DNA of 64,000 nucleotides, taken from positions 1-64,000 of the forward strand of contig JAEUKE010000032.1 of the NCBI GenBank assembly GCA_016794345.1, written 5' to 3'. The stretch comes from Myxococcales bacterium. GTDB taxonomy: Bacteria > Myxococcota_A > Polyangia > Polyangiales > Polyangiaceae. Position numbers and translations under genes: made by a program. This document shows, piece by piece, positions 54,421-63,429 of this stretch (its first letter is position 1; every line of letters starts with the position of its first letter). The notes beneath the pieces were generated by a model, which saw only the letters and a list, made by a program, of their open reading frames with translations, had not been told where the DNA came from and did not search any database.

Positions 54421-55715
54421 AGCTGACGGAGGTGCTGCAGCGACCCTGGCTGCGTGTCCTCGCAGTCGTGGCCGCGCTGCTCCTCTTGCCCACGATCGCG
54501 TGGTTTGCGTTCCCTTCGGCGCCTCTCCCGGCCGCGACCTCGGCGGCCTCGAGCACGGCGAGGCCGCCGAGGAGCCCGCTCGAAGACGAGGTGGAGCCGG
54601 TGGCCCCCACGACGCCCGGACCGGCGAGCCGACCGACCGAGCCGGGCGCCCCCGCGGCGCAGCTCGTCACCGGCACGGTCGTGGACGGAGAAGGCCGACC
54701 CGTCGATGGCGCGGCGGTGACCTGCCAGGACCGGCCGAACCTGACCGCGACGACCGACGCCTCCGGGCGGTTCGAGCTGCCGCCCGACGCGAACGGCTGC
54801 AAGGCGATCGTGACGAGCCTCGATCACGATCCGCTGCCACCCGTCGTCATCGAGGCAGGGAAGAAGAACCGGCTCGAGGTGGGCTCGCCGGGGAGCATCG
54901 CCGGCGTCGTCGTCGACGACGTGGGCCACCCCGTGACCGAGTACACGATCGCGGTCGAGCAGTTCACGACACCCGACGGCGAGCGCGGCAGCGCACGCGG
55001 CCTGCGCGAGCAGGTCAAGGACCCGCTCGGCAACTTCGAGCTGAACAACCTCTCGCCCGGCCGCTACGTGCTCGTCGCGACCGCGCGCGGCAAGCCACCG
55101 ACGCAGTCGAGCGCGGTCGAGGTCGAGAGCGGTCGCAAGTCGTCCGGCGTCCGCATCACCCTGGGCAAGGGCGCGACGGTGAGCGGCACCGTGACGGACC
55201 GCGCGACGAAGCAGCCGATCGCCGGCGTCCGTGTGCGCCTCGACGGCGTGACCGGCGCGGGCGGCGGAGGATCGACCGCGACCGACGACCAGGGCCACTA
55301 CTCGCTCGACGGCGTGCCGAGCGGCGCGTTTTCGCTCCGCTTCACACACCCGAGCTACCTCGAGCGCATCGAGCCCCTCGACGCGCGCGGACAGTCGTCG
55401 CTCCGCGCCGACGTCGACCTCGGCGACAAGAGCAGCGGCGCGTCGAGCGAGTGGATGGGTATCGGCGCGACCCTGGGCCAGGGCGGAAAATACGTCGAGG
55501 TCGCGGGCGTCGTGGAAGGGGGACCGGCCGAGACCGCGGGTATGAAGGCCGGCGACAAGATCGTCGAGATCGAGGGCCGCAGCGCCGAGGGCGCCACGGT
55601 CTCGGACTGCGTCAGCAAGCTCCGCGGCCCCGAAGGAACGCGCGTGGACGTGACCGTCGAGCGCGGCGGCTCCAAGGTCGAGCTCTCGATCACGCGCGCC
55701 CGCATCACGCGGTGA
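54417..55715 (+). CDS. Secreted/membrane protein with carboxypeptidase-regulatory-like domains and a PDZ domain
   Basis: 432 aa from GTG 54417, overlapping the previous stop. One N-terminal transmembrane helix (WLRVLAVVAALLLLPTIAWF), a Pro-rich linker, three beta-sandwich (CarboxypepD_reg-like) units (VVDGEGRPVDGAAVTCQDRP, VDDVGHPVTEYTIAVEQF, VTDRATKQPIAGVRVRLDGV) and a C-terminal PDZ domain (GVVEGGPAETAGMKAGDKIV, EIEGRSAEGATV). Probably a periplasmic adaptor that binds a peptide C-terminus. Its 3' end borders repeats. Confidence 0.82.
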   Translation: MKLTEVLQRPWLRVLAVVAALLLLPTIAWFAFPSAPLPAATSAASSTARPPRSPLEDEVEPVAPTTPGPASRPTEPGAPAAQLVTGTVVDGEGRPVDGAAVTCQDRPNLTATTDASGRFELPPDANGCKAIVTSLDHDPLPPVVIEAGKKNRLEVGSPGSIAGVVVDDVGHPVTEYTIAVEQFTTPDGERGSARGLREQVKDPLGNFELNNLSPGRYVLVATARGKPPTQSSAVEVESGRKSSGVRITLGKGATVSGTVTDRATKQPIAGVRVRLDGVTGAGGGGSTATDDQGHYSLDGVPSGAFSLRFTHPSYLERIEPLDARGQSSLRADVDLGDKSSGASSEWMGIGATLGQGGKYVEVAGVVEGGPAETAGMKAGDKIVEIEGRSAEGATVSDCVSKLRGPEGTRVDVTVERGGSKVELSITRARITR

Positions 55716-55745
55716 GCGGGGCCGCTCGGGCGGGGAGGGGTTGGC

Positions 55746-55831
55746 CCCTTCTCCGCAGCTCCGTCTCGCCGGACGCGTGGCCGCTCGGGCGGGGACGGGG
55801 GGGCGCCTTCTCCTTCGCTCCGTCTCGCCGG
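55746..55831 (-). repeat. 58-bp-family repeats, inverted, two copies
   Basis: Reverse complement of the core CGAGACGGAGCGAAGGAGAA occurs at 55806-55831 and, diverged, at 55746-55772. Spacing about 60 bp. Same family as 49677-49852 but on the other strand. Confidence 0.75.
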
Positions 55832-55849
55832 TCCCTACGGCGCATAAGC

Positions 55850-56239
55850 TCGGCGGCCTGCCACGGCCGCCGAGAGCCAAGCCCGGACGGTATGGCGCTG
55901 CCTTCGGGACATACTCACTCCGCTTCGGAGAAGGCGCCCCCACGTCCCCACCCTCGCTTGCGCGAACCAATGAAGCGGCCTGCCGGCCGCCGAGAGCCAA
56001 GCCCGAAGGGTATGGAGCTGCTTTCGGGACATACTCACTGCGCTTCGGCGAAGGCGCCCCCCTCCCCGCCCTCGCTTACGCGAACCATTGGCGCGGCCGG
56101 CCACGGCCGCCGAGAGCCAAGCCCGAAGGGTATGGAGCTGCCTTCGGGACATACTCACTCCGCTTCGGAGAAGGGCAACCCCCTCCCCGCCCTCGCTTAC
56201 GCGAACCAATGGCGCGGCCTGCCACGGCCGCAGAGAGCC
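55850..56239 (-). repeat. 120-bp-period repeat array, three and a part copies
   Basis: CGAGAGCC recurs at 55871, 55991 and 56111, exactly 120 bp apart, with a partial copy 120 bp on at about 56231. Each full unit has the hairpin GGCGGCC/GGCCGCC type arms, TCGGGACATACTCACT and CGCTTCGGAGAAGG, i.e. the reverse of 49573-49657. Copy 2 is less conserved in the hairpin. Between units lies a spacer with CCTCGCTTACGCGAACCA. The 55716-56284 gap holds no gene otherwise. Confidence 0.85.
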
Positions 56240-56248
56240 CGAGGTGCG

Positions 56249-56279
56249 TTGACAAACATACATCCATAAATGTATGTTT
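56249..56279 (+). promoter_or_regulatory. TetR-type operator overlapping a sigma-70 promoter
   Basis: AAACATACAT (56254-56263) and ATGTATGTTT (56270-56279) form a perfect 10-bp inverted repeat with spacer CCATAA. It resembles the AcrR-type operator pattern TACATACATT...AATGTATGTA. A consensus -35 TTGACA lies at 56249-56254. An 18-bp spacer ends at TATGTT (56273-56278) as -10, so a repressor on the palindrome would block RNA polymerase. Transcription would start near 56285, the A of the next start codon. Confidence 0.75.
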
Positions 56280-56284
56280 CATCC

Positions 56285-56947
56285 ATGAGCTCGAAGACGC
56301 CCGACTCCGAAGCGCTTCTCCCGCTGATCGAGCGCGGCTTCTTCGATGCGCTCGAGGCGCACCGTCCTGGACTGACGCAACAAACGAAGGCTCGGCTCGC
56401 CGAGCTGGGGCCGCGCGTCTCCCATCTGGTCCGCACCTCGCTCGATGAGATGCACGTCGGCTACACGCTGCTCGCCGTCGCCGGGTTCGAGGTCCTCGCG
56501 CCCGTCGACGGCGAGGTCATTGCGATGCGCATCGTGGATGCCGCGCTGCACGCGCCGATGCGGGCGAAGATCCTCGAAGGCACGGCGGCCATGCTCGACG
56601 CGGCACCGGATCCATTTGCGGCGCTGGTCTCCGCCTCGAAGGATCGGGAGACGAGCTTCTTCGGTGAATCGTTCGACTTCCGAAGGCCGGTCGACGACGA
56701 CCATGGCTATGTCTTGGAGATTCACCGCTGTCTTTATCATCAGGTGGTCCTCGCCTGCGGACGGCCCGAGCTGATGCCGCTGCTCTGCCGGGCAGACACG
56801 AGCTGGATCGACGCGGTCGACCCGACGCGTCACCACCTGAAGTTCGTCCGCCCGAGCACCTTCGTCACGGCGTCGAAGTGCCGCATGTGGTTCATGCGAA
56901 CCGACGGCGACGACGCCGCCAGCCACGAGGCCGTGCATGGCCCGTAA
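56285..56947 (+). CDS. L-2-amino-thiazoline-4-carboxylate hydrolase-family protein (ATC hydrolase-like)
   Basis: 220 aa from ATG 56285, which coincides with the predicted transcription start and has no SD: probably leaderless. The C-terminal half matches the ATC_hydrolase family: SFFGESFDFRRPVDDDHGYV, LEIHRCLYHQVVLACGRPEL, MPLLCRADTSWIDAVDPT and LKFVRPSTFVTASKCRMWF. Cys of HRC, LLCR and SKC are typical of the family. The family name comes from bacteria that hydrolyse ATC on the way to cysteine; actual substrate here is unknown. It overlaps the TetR gene by 11 bp. Confidence 0.75.
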   Translation: MSSKTPDSEALLPLIERGFFDALEAHRPGLTQQTKARLAELGPRVSHLVRTSLDEMHVGYTLLAVAGFEVLAPVDGEVIAMRIVDAALHAPMRAKILEGTAAMLDAAPDPFAALVSASKDRETSFFGESFDFRRPVDDDHGYVLEIHRCLYHQVVLACGRPELMPLLCRADTSWIDAVDPTRHHLKFVRPSTFVTASKCRMWFMRTDGDDAASHEAVHGP

Positions 56948-57530
56948 GACGGCGGAGGAGGCGGCGAAGACGCGCGATGCCGTCATCGACGCGGCTCTCC
57001 GGGTGTTCGCGGAGAAAGGGTTCGCGGGCGCTCAGCTCGACGACATCGCGAGCCGTGCCGGGGTGACTCGGGGCGCGGTCTATCACCATTTCACCGACAA
57101 GACTGACCTGCTGCAGGTCGTGCTCGCGGAGCGATGGCCGGTCGCGACGGCGCCGCTCCTCGAGCCGCTCGAAAGGCTGAAGGGCCGACCGGCGATCGAA
57201 GGCTTCCTCGTCGCCTATCTCGAGGCGCTCGAGAAGGACGAGACGCTCCGCGCGCTCCTCGTCCTCTCGAGCTCGGGGGAGCTCCCCGCGACCATCGCGG
57301 GTGACGGTCGCGATCAGAAGCAGCAGGTGTTCGCGCGCTGGCTTCAGCTGCTCGATGCGCAGCTCAAGGCGGCGGGCGCGTCCAAGTCGGCCCCGGTGCG
57401 GGCTCGATCCGAGTCGATCCTCGCCGGCCTGTTGGGATACGCGGTGCTCACCTCGCTCGGCCATCGCGGTCGGTCGTACGCGGCCACGCGCGCCGAGCTG
57501 ATCTTGTCAGGCGCGCTCGACGGACGCTGA
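56937..57530 (+). CDS. TetR/AcrR-family repressor
   Basis: 197 aa. Strong AcrR-like N-terminus: MARKTAEEAAKTRDAVIDAA, FAEKGFAGAQLDDIASRAGV, TRGAVYHHFTDKTDLLQVVL. The ligand domain is helical. It shares the operon with the ATC-hydrolase-like gene and probably binds the 26-bp palindrome at 56254-56279, giving autoregulation. Inducer unknown. Confidence 0.9.
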   Translation: MARKTAEEAAKTRDAVIDAALRVFAEKGFAGAQLDDIASRAGVTRGAVYHHFTDKTDLLQVVLAERWPVATAPLLEPLERLKGRPAIEGFLVAYLEALEKDETLRALLVLSSSGELPATIAGDGRDQKQQVFARWLQLLDAQLKAAGASKSAPVRARSESILAGLLGYAVLTSLGHRGRSYAATRAELILSGALDGR

Positions 57531-57570
57531 TCGCGGAGGCGGCGGCGTGGGCTGGCGGTGGCGAGCTCGA

Positions 57571-58023
57571 TCACCCGTCCGCGTCGAGCGCCTCGAGCCT
57601 GTATCGACACACCTCGAAGGGGTCGCGTGCGTCGATCACCTCCCCCGTCGAGAAGTCGGCCGTGAAGCCGGGCTCGTCTTTCACGACGCAGATGCAGTCC
57701 CAGATGTCGCACTCCGCATACTCGGCGGCCGCACCGCCGAGCTCCGGGCAGCTCAGGTGCTGGCCGTGGCCGAACCACACGCGGCAGGTCATCGAAGGCC
57801 GGCACGAGGGCGCATTGCCTTGGGCGGCGACGAGGTCGATGGAGCCCTCGGTGAGCTCGCAGGTCTTCGGATCGCTGCCTCCGCCGGCGGAGGCGGAGAT
57901 GGAGTCGGTGGTGGCAGGCTCGTCGTCCTCGACCACCGTCGCGCCGCACGCGGAGAGCGCCCCCAGGGTGAGGACGAGGACGGCGTGACGGACGGCCGTG
58001 CAGATCTGCATGCCGAACAGCAT
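57571..58023 (-). CDS. Cys-containing lipoprotein
   Basis: 150 aa from ATG 58023; ATG 58011 is possible. Signal peptide with lipobox LSAC (about Cys26), an acidic linker and a compact domain with seven to eight Cys (TCELTEGS, CRPSMTCRVWFGHGQHLSC, ECDIWDCICVVKDEPGF). Unknown function. Divergent from the LysR gene, which may control it. Confidence 0.72.
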   Translation of the reverse strand: MLFGMQICTAVRHAVLVLTLGALSACGATVVEDDEPATTDSISASAGGGSDPKTCELTEGSIDLVAAQGNAPSCRPSMTCRVWFGHGQHLSCPELGGAAAEYAECDIWDCICVVKDEPGFTADFSTGEVIDARDPFEVCRYRLEALDADG

Positions 58024-58092
58024 CGTTGAGACGCTCTATCCGCGGAAGGCTGACTCTGCGCACGAGAGCCGTGCAAGAATCCACAGCTGGCC

Positions 58093-58998
58093 ATGCGCTG
58101 GGACGATCTTCGCTACGTGCTCGCGCTCGCGCGCGCCGGCTCGCTCGCGCGAGCCGCCAAGGCGCTCGGCGTCGATCACACGACCGTCGGTCGTCGGGTG
58201 GAGGTGGCCGAGGCGCAGCTCGGCCTTCGCCTCTTCACGCGGACGAGCTCCGGTTACACGCTGACCGCCGAGGGCGAGCGGGTCGTAGGGGACCTGCGCC
58301 GGGTCGAGGAGGCGATGCATGCGCTCGAGCGCGGTGCCGACGCGCAGCGCAGCGCCGTCGAAGGTGTGGTGCGGGTGACGTCACCCGAGAGCTTCGGCTG
58401 CACGTATCTCGCACCCCGGCTCGCGCTGCTCGCGCGGGCGCACCCGGGCCTCGAGATCGACCTGCTCGCGACTGGGGCCGTGCTGGATCTCGCGCGGCGA
58501 GAGGCCGACGTCGCGCTCCGGTTCTTTCGGTCGTCACACGAGAGCCTGGTGGTCCGCCGCGTGGCCGAGGTACGCCATGGGCTCTACGCGGCGCCGTCTT
58601 ACCTCGCGAAGAGCCCTCCGCTCCGCGCGCCGGCCGACGTCGCCCGGCACGCGCTGCTCACGAGCGCGCCCGGGCCGAGGGTGGTCGACGCCACCTGGCT
58701 CGAGCAGCTCTCCGGCGGCGCTCGCCCCGCGCTGACCTGTGAGCTCAGCGCCGCGCTCTTCGAGGCCGCGCGCGCGGGTGCAGGGGTCGCCGTGCTGCCG
58801 CGGTACATCGGGGATCGCGAGCCGGGGCTCGTGCACCTCCCCATGCCCGGCGAGCCCAGCGAGCCGCTCTGGATGACCGTGCACCGCGATCTGCGCGATA
58901 CCCCGCGGGTGCGCGCGGTCGTCGAACATCTCGTAACCCAGCTCGAGCGCGACCGAAGGCTGCTCGCACCGCGCCGCTCTACGAAGAGCGCGTCCTGA
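58093..58998 (+). CDS. LysR-family transcriptional regulator
   Basis: 301 aa. The N-terminal winged HTH is DLRYVLALARAGSLARAAKA, LGVDHTTVGRRVEVAEAQLG. The effector-binding periplasmic-protein-like domain follows (VRVTSPESFGCTYLAPRLAL, AVLDLARREADVALRF, AGAGVAVLPRYIGD). The 69-bp gap to the divergent lipoprotein gene is the natural place for its binding site. Confidence 0.9.
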   Translation: MRWDDLRYVLALARAGSLARAAKALGVDHTTVGRRVEVAEAQLGLRLFTRTSSGYTLTAEGERVVGDLRRVEEAMHALERGADAQRSAVEGVVRVTSPESFGCTYLAPRLALLARAHPGLEIDLLATGAVLDLARREADVALRFFRSSHESLVVRRVAEVRHGLYAAPSYLAKSPPLRAPADVARHALLTSAPGPRVVDATWLEQLSGGARPALTCELSAALFEAARAGAGVAVLPRYIGDREPGLVHLPMPGEPSEPLWMTVHRDLRDTPRVRAVVEHLVTQLERDRRLLAPRRSTKSAS

Positions 58999-59128
58999 AC
59001 GTCATCGAGCAAGCCGCGGGGACGCGCTCGACCTGAGCTCGCGCAAGACGGGAGCGATCGCGGGTGATCACGATCTGGCGACGGACTCGGGGGTGACCCA
59101 GCCGCCCCGCTCCGACTACCATGGGTCG

Positions 59129-60847
59129 ATGGCTTGGTGGGCAAGGTCGTGCGCGGGGCTCGTGGCATTGGGTACCCTGGCGGCGTGCGGTGACTCCGGC
59201 GCAGACGGGAGCGGCGGCACCAGCGAGACGGGACCGAGCGGCCCGGGCTCCGGCTCCGGCTCGCCGAACGGCTCCGGGTCGATGTCGACGGGGAGCGAGA
59301 CGACGACCTCGACCACGACAGGCGCAGGAGGCGGGGTCAACCCGCCGCCTCCGGTCTGCATGCCCGCGATGGGCGGCGGCAGCGCGACCACCGCGACACC
59401 CGAGCCCATCGCATCGCTCGGCGATCAATGGCACGAGGCGTGGCTCGGCTCACCCGTCGTCGCGGATCTCGACGGAGACGGGACGAACGAGATCGTCGGC
59501 GCGCGCCATGGCCGCGTGATCGTGTGGCACGCCGACGGTGCGATCGTGTGGAAGGTCGACGTCGAAGGGCGCTGCTGGTCGTCGCCGGTCGTCGCCGATC
59601 TGCGGACGGACATCCCCGGTCTCGAGGTGGCCCAGGCCTCGGCCGACAAGATCTACGTGTTCGACGCGAGCGGCGCGCCGGTCTCCGGCTTCCCGTACAC
59701 CTGGCGCGGCGAGCTCCGCAGCTTGGCCGCTGGCGACGTGGACGGCGACGGCCAGCTCGAGCTCGTGAGCGTGACGACGCAGAACCTCCAGGCGAACGGC
59801 CAGACCGACATCCTGATCGCGGTGAACCCCGACGGATCGACCGTCGCGGGCTTCCCGCCGAACACGAGCGGCGCGAGCGGGTGCGACGATGCCTGCTACG
59901 TCTACAACGGCTACGATCAGAACGTCGCGATCGGGGACGTCGACGGCGATGGCGTCTCCGACATCTTCGCCACGCAAGACAACGCGTACAACTCGCTCCA
60001 CAAAGGCGACGGCTTCGCGTTCGACTGCGACCCGGGCTTCCAGAACCGGACGAAGTTCCTCGGTGTGCGCGGGCTGCACGACTTCGCGGAGGCGCAGCAG
60101 GGCTACGCAGACGACGAGGACACGGGCCTGCAGGCGCACCACACGAACACCGCCCCCGCGCTCGCCGACATCGACCAGGACGGCGTGGCCGAGCTCGTCT
60201 ACGTGGCGAGCGTCCAGAATGCCGCGCAGACCGATCGCGAGAAGGGCGTCGCGCTCTGGGTGCTCGAGAACGACGGGACGCGCGCCGCAGGCTGGAGCAC
60301 GCCGATGCACTTCCCGGATTTCCTGGGCGGCCTCTGGGACTACGGCGACAACATGGTCGCGATCACGAACCAGGTGAGCGTCGCCGAGGTGGACCCGAGC
60401 CGACCGGGGCCCGAGCTCTACTTCGCGGGGTTCGATGGGCGCATCCACGCGGTGGACTCCGCCCAGAACGAAATCTGGAGCTTCACCTACACGACGAGCG
60501 ACGTCGTCGCGACCGGCGGCGTCATCATTGCGGATCTGTCAGGTGACGGCGTACCGGAGATCGCGTTCAACACCTACTCCACGCAAGAAGGCGTCTCGCA
60601 CCTCTTCATCCTCGACGCGGGCGGCAACCTCCAGCAGCAGATCGCCCTGCCCGGCCGCGGCGCGATGCCCGTCCCGACCGTGGGCGACGCGGACGGCGAC
60701 GGCGTCCTCGATCTCGTCGTCAGCTTGAAGGACGACGACAGCGGGACGCAGCTCGCCGTCTACCGGGTCCCGGGCGCGAGCGACAACTGCGTCCTGTGGG
60801 GGACGGGGCGCGGCAACTACCTGCGGAACGGCTACCTGCCGCCGTGA
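59129..60847 (+). CDS. FG-GAP/VCBS-repeat lipoprotein
   Basis: 572 aa from ATG 59129. Lipobox LAACG, then a Gly/Ser/Thr linker of about 70 residues. The mature body has several FG-GAP-like blades with the D-x-D-x-D-G motif (VADLDGDGTNEIVGARHGRV, GDVDGDGQLELVSVTTQ, DVDGDGVSDIFATQDN, DIDQDGVAELVYVAS, DADGDGVLDLVVSLKDD), consistent with a calcium-stabilised beta-propeller at the cell surface. No enzyme domain is visible. It overlaps the next gene by GTGA. Confidence 0.85.
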   Translation: MAWWARSCAGLVALGTLAACGDSGADGSGGTSETGPSGPGSGSGSPNGSGSMSTGSETTTSTTTGAGGGVNPPPPVCMPAMGGGSATTATPEPIASLGDQWHEAWLGSPVVADLDGDGTNEIVGARHGRVIVWHADGAIVWKVDVEGRCWSSPVVADLRTDIPGLEVAQASADKIYVFDASGAPVSGFPYTWRGELRSLAAGDVDGDGQLELVSVTTQNLQANGQTDILIAVNPDGSTVAGFPPNTSGASGCDDACYVYNGYDQNVAIGDVDGDGVSDIFATQDNAYNSLHKGDGFAFDCDPGFQNRTKFLGVRGLHDFAEAQQGYADDEDTGLQAHHTNTAPALADIDQDGVAELVYVASVQNAAQTDREKGVALWVLENDGTRAAGWSTPMHFPDFLGGLWDYGDNMVAITNQVSVAEVDPSRPGPELYFAGFDGRIHAVDSAQNEIWSFTYTTSDVVATGGVIIADLSGDGVPEIAFNTYSTQEGVSHLFILDAGGNLQQQIALPGRGAMPVPTVGDADGDGVLDLVVSLKDDDSGTQLAVYRVPGASDNCVLWGTGRGNYLRNGYLPP

Positions 60848-61332
60848 GCCGGCTCACCCAGGCATTGCCGGCCCTGGGCCTCGTGCTCCTGGTGGGCGCG
60901 GGCGCGTTCCTCGTCTTCTTCCTGCTCTCGCGCCAGCGACGGCGGCGCGTCGTCGTCCTCGAGGCCTTGGCCGGGCGATTCGGTGTTCGCAACGTGCGAC
61001 CGACCTGGGACGCGGTCGAGGCAGAGATCGCCGGACCGACCTGGCGAGGCACGCTCAAGGCTGTGACGACGAGCCGCTCCAACTTCGAGATCACCACGGT
61101 CGAGGCCACCACCGACAACGACGCCGGGTCCGAGCCGCTCGGCCCCGAGATCGAGCGGCAGCGCGCCGAGCTCCACCCCGGGATCAGCCACGCGCTCGTG
61201 GGTGTCGTGCCCGGCGTGTTCGTGACCCGGGAAGGCCGAAACGCCACCGTCGTCGTGATGGGCCAGCACTTCGACGACGAGGAGCACGTCGAGCGGGTGC
61301 TGACCTTGCTCTCGATGCTGTGCGAGCGCTAG
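60844..61332 (+). CDS. Small single-helix membrane protein, unknown function
   Basis: 162 aa from GTG 60844, overlapping the previous stop. One N-terminal helix (LPALGLVLLVGAGAFLVFFL) is followed by basic RQRRRR and a soluble alpha/beta domain with no recognised family (WRGTLKAVTTSRSNFEITTV, EGRNATVVVMGQHFDDEE). Co-translated with the FG-GAP lipoprotein. Confidence 0.7.
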   Translation: MSRLTQALPALGLVLLVGAGAFLVFFLLSRQRRRRVVVLEALAGRFGVRNVRPTWDAVEAEIAGPTWRGTLKAVTTSRSNFEITTVEATTDNDAGSEPLGPEIERQRAELHPGISHALVGVVPGVFVTREGRNATVVVMGQHFDDEEHVERVLTLLSMLCER

Positions 61333-61355
61333 CAGGCATCTCCGCCACAGCGCCG

Positions 61356-63320
61356 CTACTCGCTACGAAAGCCGATGCGCGCGTGGGAGCCGTCGCAGAA
61401 CGGCTTCTTCGCGCTCGCTCCACAACGGCAGAGCCGCGCCTGGGTAACGCGGGCGACGACACGCCCGGTGCCGCTCGTGATCTCGAGGTTTCCGCGGACC
61501 TGGAGCGGACCGTCGAGCTCGGGATCGATCTCGAGAGGCCCGTTGCGAACGGGGAGCATGTCCGTCGTGCCCGAGGGAGGCTCCCCGGTGGCGTCGAACT
61601 TCACGTCGTGGTGGGAGCCGTCGCAGAACGGCTTGTTCTTCGAGGCGCCGCACCGACACAGCGTGGCGCGGAACTGCGCGCCCGCGAGCCGCAGCTCGCC
61701 GCGAACGGCGTAGGGGCCGCCTTCCCGTACCGCGAGCAGGTTCACCTTCGGCGCGCGCTCGTCCGCTTTGCCGTCCTTGCGCACGTAGCGGATCGCGCCG
61801 GACGGGCACGCGTGCGCGATCTCGACGAGGGACTCGACCTCGGTCGCGTCCGGCGAGATCCACGGGCCCTTGACGTTGGCGAGGAACACGTCCGGCGCGC
61901 CGGTCACACAGAAGCGCGCGTGGATGCAGCGCTTCTGTTCGAACAGGAGCGTCAGCTTCCGGCCTTCGATGTGCTCGACGTCACCTTCCACCCTCGGCAC
62001 GGGCGGCGCTGCCGCGGCGGCGGGGGGAGCGGGCTCGGCCGCGGGTGCCGGCGCGACCGCGCGTGCCGGCGCGACCGTATGTGGCTCGCCCGCCAGCGCG
62101 GCGATACGCCGGGTGAGATCGGCGAGCAGGCGCGCGGCGCGGACGGTGCGGTCGTCGCCGTTCCGGGCGAGGCGATCGGCCGCGATCTTCATCTGCTCGA
62201 AGCGCTCGACGAAGTACTGCGCGGCGCTCGCGCCCGGCAAGAGCGGCGACGCATCGCGCAGCGCCGTGAACGACATGCCGGCGTGGCAGTCGGGATTCGA
62301 CGGGCCAGCCGGCAAGCGGGCTGCGCGCTCGCCGTAGAGCGTGACGGCGCGCATCAACTTCACGCCGAGATCGACGACCAGGCGCTTGTTCGGATTCGTT
62401 CGCGGGAGCACGTAGGCATAAGCGAGCAGCCGCAACATCGTCGAGTAGCCGGTGTTCGCGAGGTCGACGGCCTCCGCCGCCTCTTCGTGCTCGATCCACA
62501 CGCGGCCTTCGCGTCGGAAAGGCGGACGCAAGACGGGGTTCGTCGCCGCCGGCCAAGCCGGCGAGAACGAAGGGTTCTCGGCGAGCAGCGCGCGATACTC
62601 CGCGCGCACGTCGGCGAACTTCTGGAAATGGGACCCAGACGAGTGGAGCGGCGCTCCCTCCCCTTGTTCGACGATCGTGCGAAACGCGGCGAGCGCGGTC
62701 TTCGAGCAGATGACGGGGCGCGCTCCCGCGAGATCGACCTCGGCGGACGAGAGCTGCAGCTCGGGATCGCCGGCGAAGGCCACCTTCTCGCCCAGGGCAT
62801 CGACGAATGCGCGGAGCCTTGCGGCCAGCTCCGCGTAGAAGACCCCGACGGTCTCGTAGTCGAGCGCCATCGGCGTGAGCCGCGGGGCGGCGTGGAAGCC
62901 GCGCGTGAACCTGACCTCCGGCTCGAACCCGTCACCGTCGGGCTCGTCCGAGCCTTCGGGGCGCTCGAGGTGGACGAAGTGTTGAAGCGACGCCTCACCG
63001 AACGGCGCGAGCTTGACGACGACCCCCGCCGGCAAGAGCCCGGAGTCGAGCGGAAAATTCGTGCGCCCGAATCGCGGCGCGGCGCCGAGCGCCGCGGTGA
63101 CGTTCCAGACGGCGGTCAGGTGGCTCATCTCCTCGACGGCGATCTCGAGGAGGACGCGTCGCCAGCGGCTCACGGCCTCCGCCTCTTTGGCCGTAAGCCC
63201 TTCGCCCTCGCTCTTCAGAGAGAACGCGGCATACAGGTACGTGCACATCAAGTTGTGCTCGAGCTCTGCAGCCTCGTAGAGGGCGTGGACGAGCGACTCA
63301 CGCGTGGGAACGTCCGCCAT
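61356..63320 (-). CDS. Ferritin-like / [4Fe-4S] / double-CDGSH fusion protein
   Basis: 654 aa. Residues 1-250: ferritin-like VioB/iminophenyl-pyruvate dimer synthase-type domain, with metal-ligand motifs AAELEHNLMCTYLYAAFSLK and IAVEEMSHLTAVWNVTAA. A second helical segment lies at about 290-440, then an Ala/Pro linker (440-475). Next a divergent single-cluster ferredoxin domain: KRCIHARFCVTGAPDVF and AHACPSGAIRYV. Finally two CDGSH iron-sulfur domains, CRCGASKNKPFCDGSH and CRCGASAKKPFCDGSH, each with the C-x-C...C-D-G-x-H ligand set. Likely cytoplasmic redox enzyme using a diiron site fed by Fe-S domains. Substrate unknown; no pigment cluster is adjacent. Confidence 0.85.
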   Translation of the reverse strand: MADVPTRESLVHALYEAAELEHNLMCTYLYAAFSLKSEGEGLTAKEAEAVSRWRRVLLEIAVEEMSHLTAVWNVTAALGAAPRFGRTNFPLDSGLLPAGVVVKLAPFGEASLQHFVHLERPEGSDEPDGDGFEPEVRFTRGFHAAPRLTPMALDYETVGVFYAELAARLRAFVDALGEKVAFAGDPELQLSSAEVDLAGARPVICSKTALAAFRTIVEQGEGAPLHSSGSHFQKFADVRAEYRALLAENPSFSPAWPAATNPVLRPPFRREGRVWIEHEEAAEAVDLANTGYSTMLRLLAYAYVLPRTNPNKRLVVDLGVKLMRAVTLYGERAARLPAGPSNPDCHAGMSFTALRDASPLLPGASAAQYFVERFEQMKIAADRLARNGDDRTVRAARLLADLTRRIAALAGEPHTVAPARAVAPAPAAEPAPPAAAAAPPVPRVEGDVEHIEGRKLTLLFEQKRCIHARFCVTGAPDVFLANVKGPWISPDATEVESLVEIAHACPSGAIRYVRKDGKADERAPKVNLLAVREGGPYAVRGELRLAGAQFRATLCRCGASKNKPFCDGSHHDVKFDATGEPPSGTTDMLPVRNGPLEIDPELDGPLQVRGNLEITSGTGRVVARVTQARLCRCGASAKKPFCDGSHARIGFRSE

Positions 63321-63429
63321 GGGGTCGTGGATCTTGGCACGAGCGAACGAGCCTGAGACCGCGAAAAAAGCGAACGATGTCGACTGTCATGCGTCCACAG
63401 CCGCGCGCGGTCGGCGACCGAGCGACAAT

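Noticed and set aside
55716..56263. Short open frames through the repeat arrays as small proteins
   Set aside because: The repeats are open in several frames on both strands with similar short peptides, none with a consistent start or SD; DNA-level palindromes explain the conservation better.
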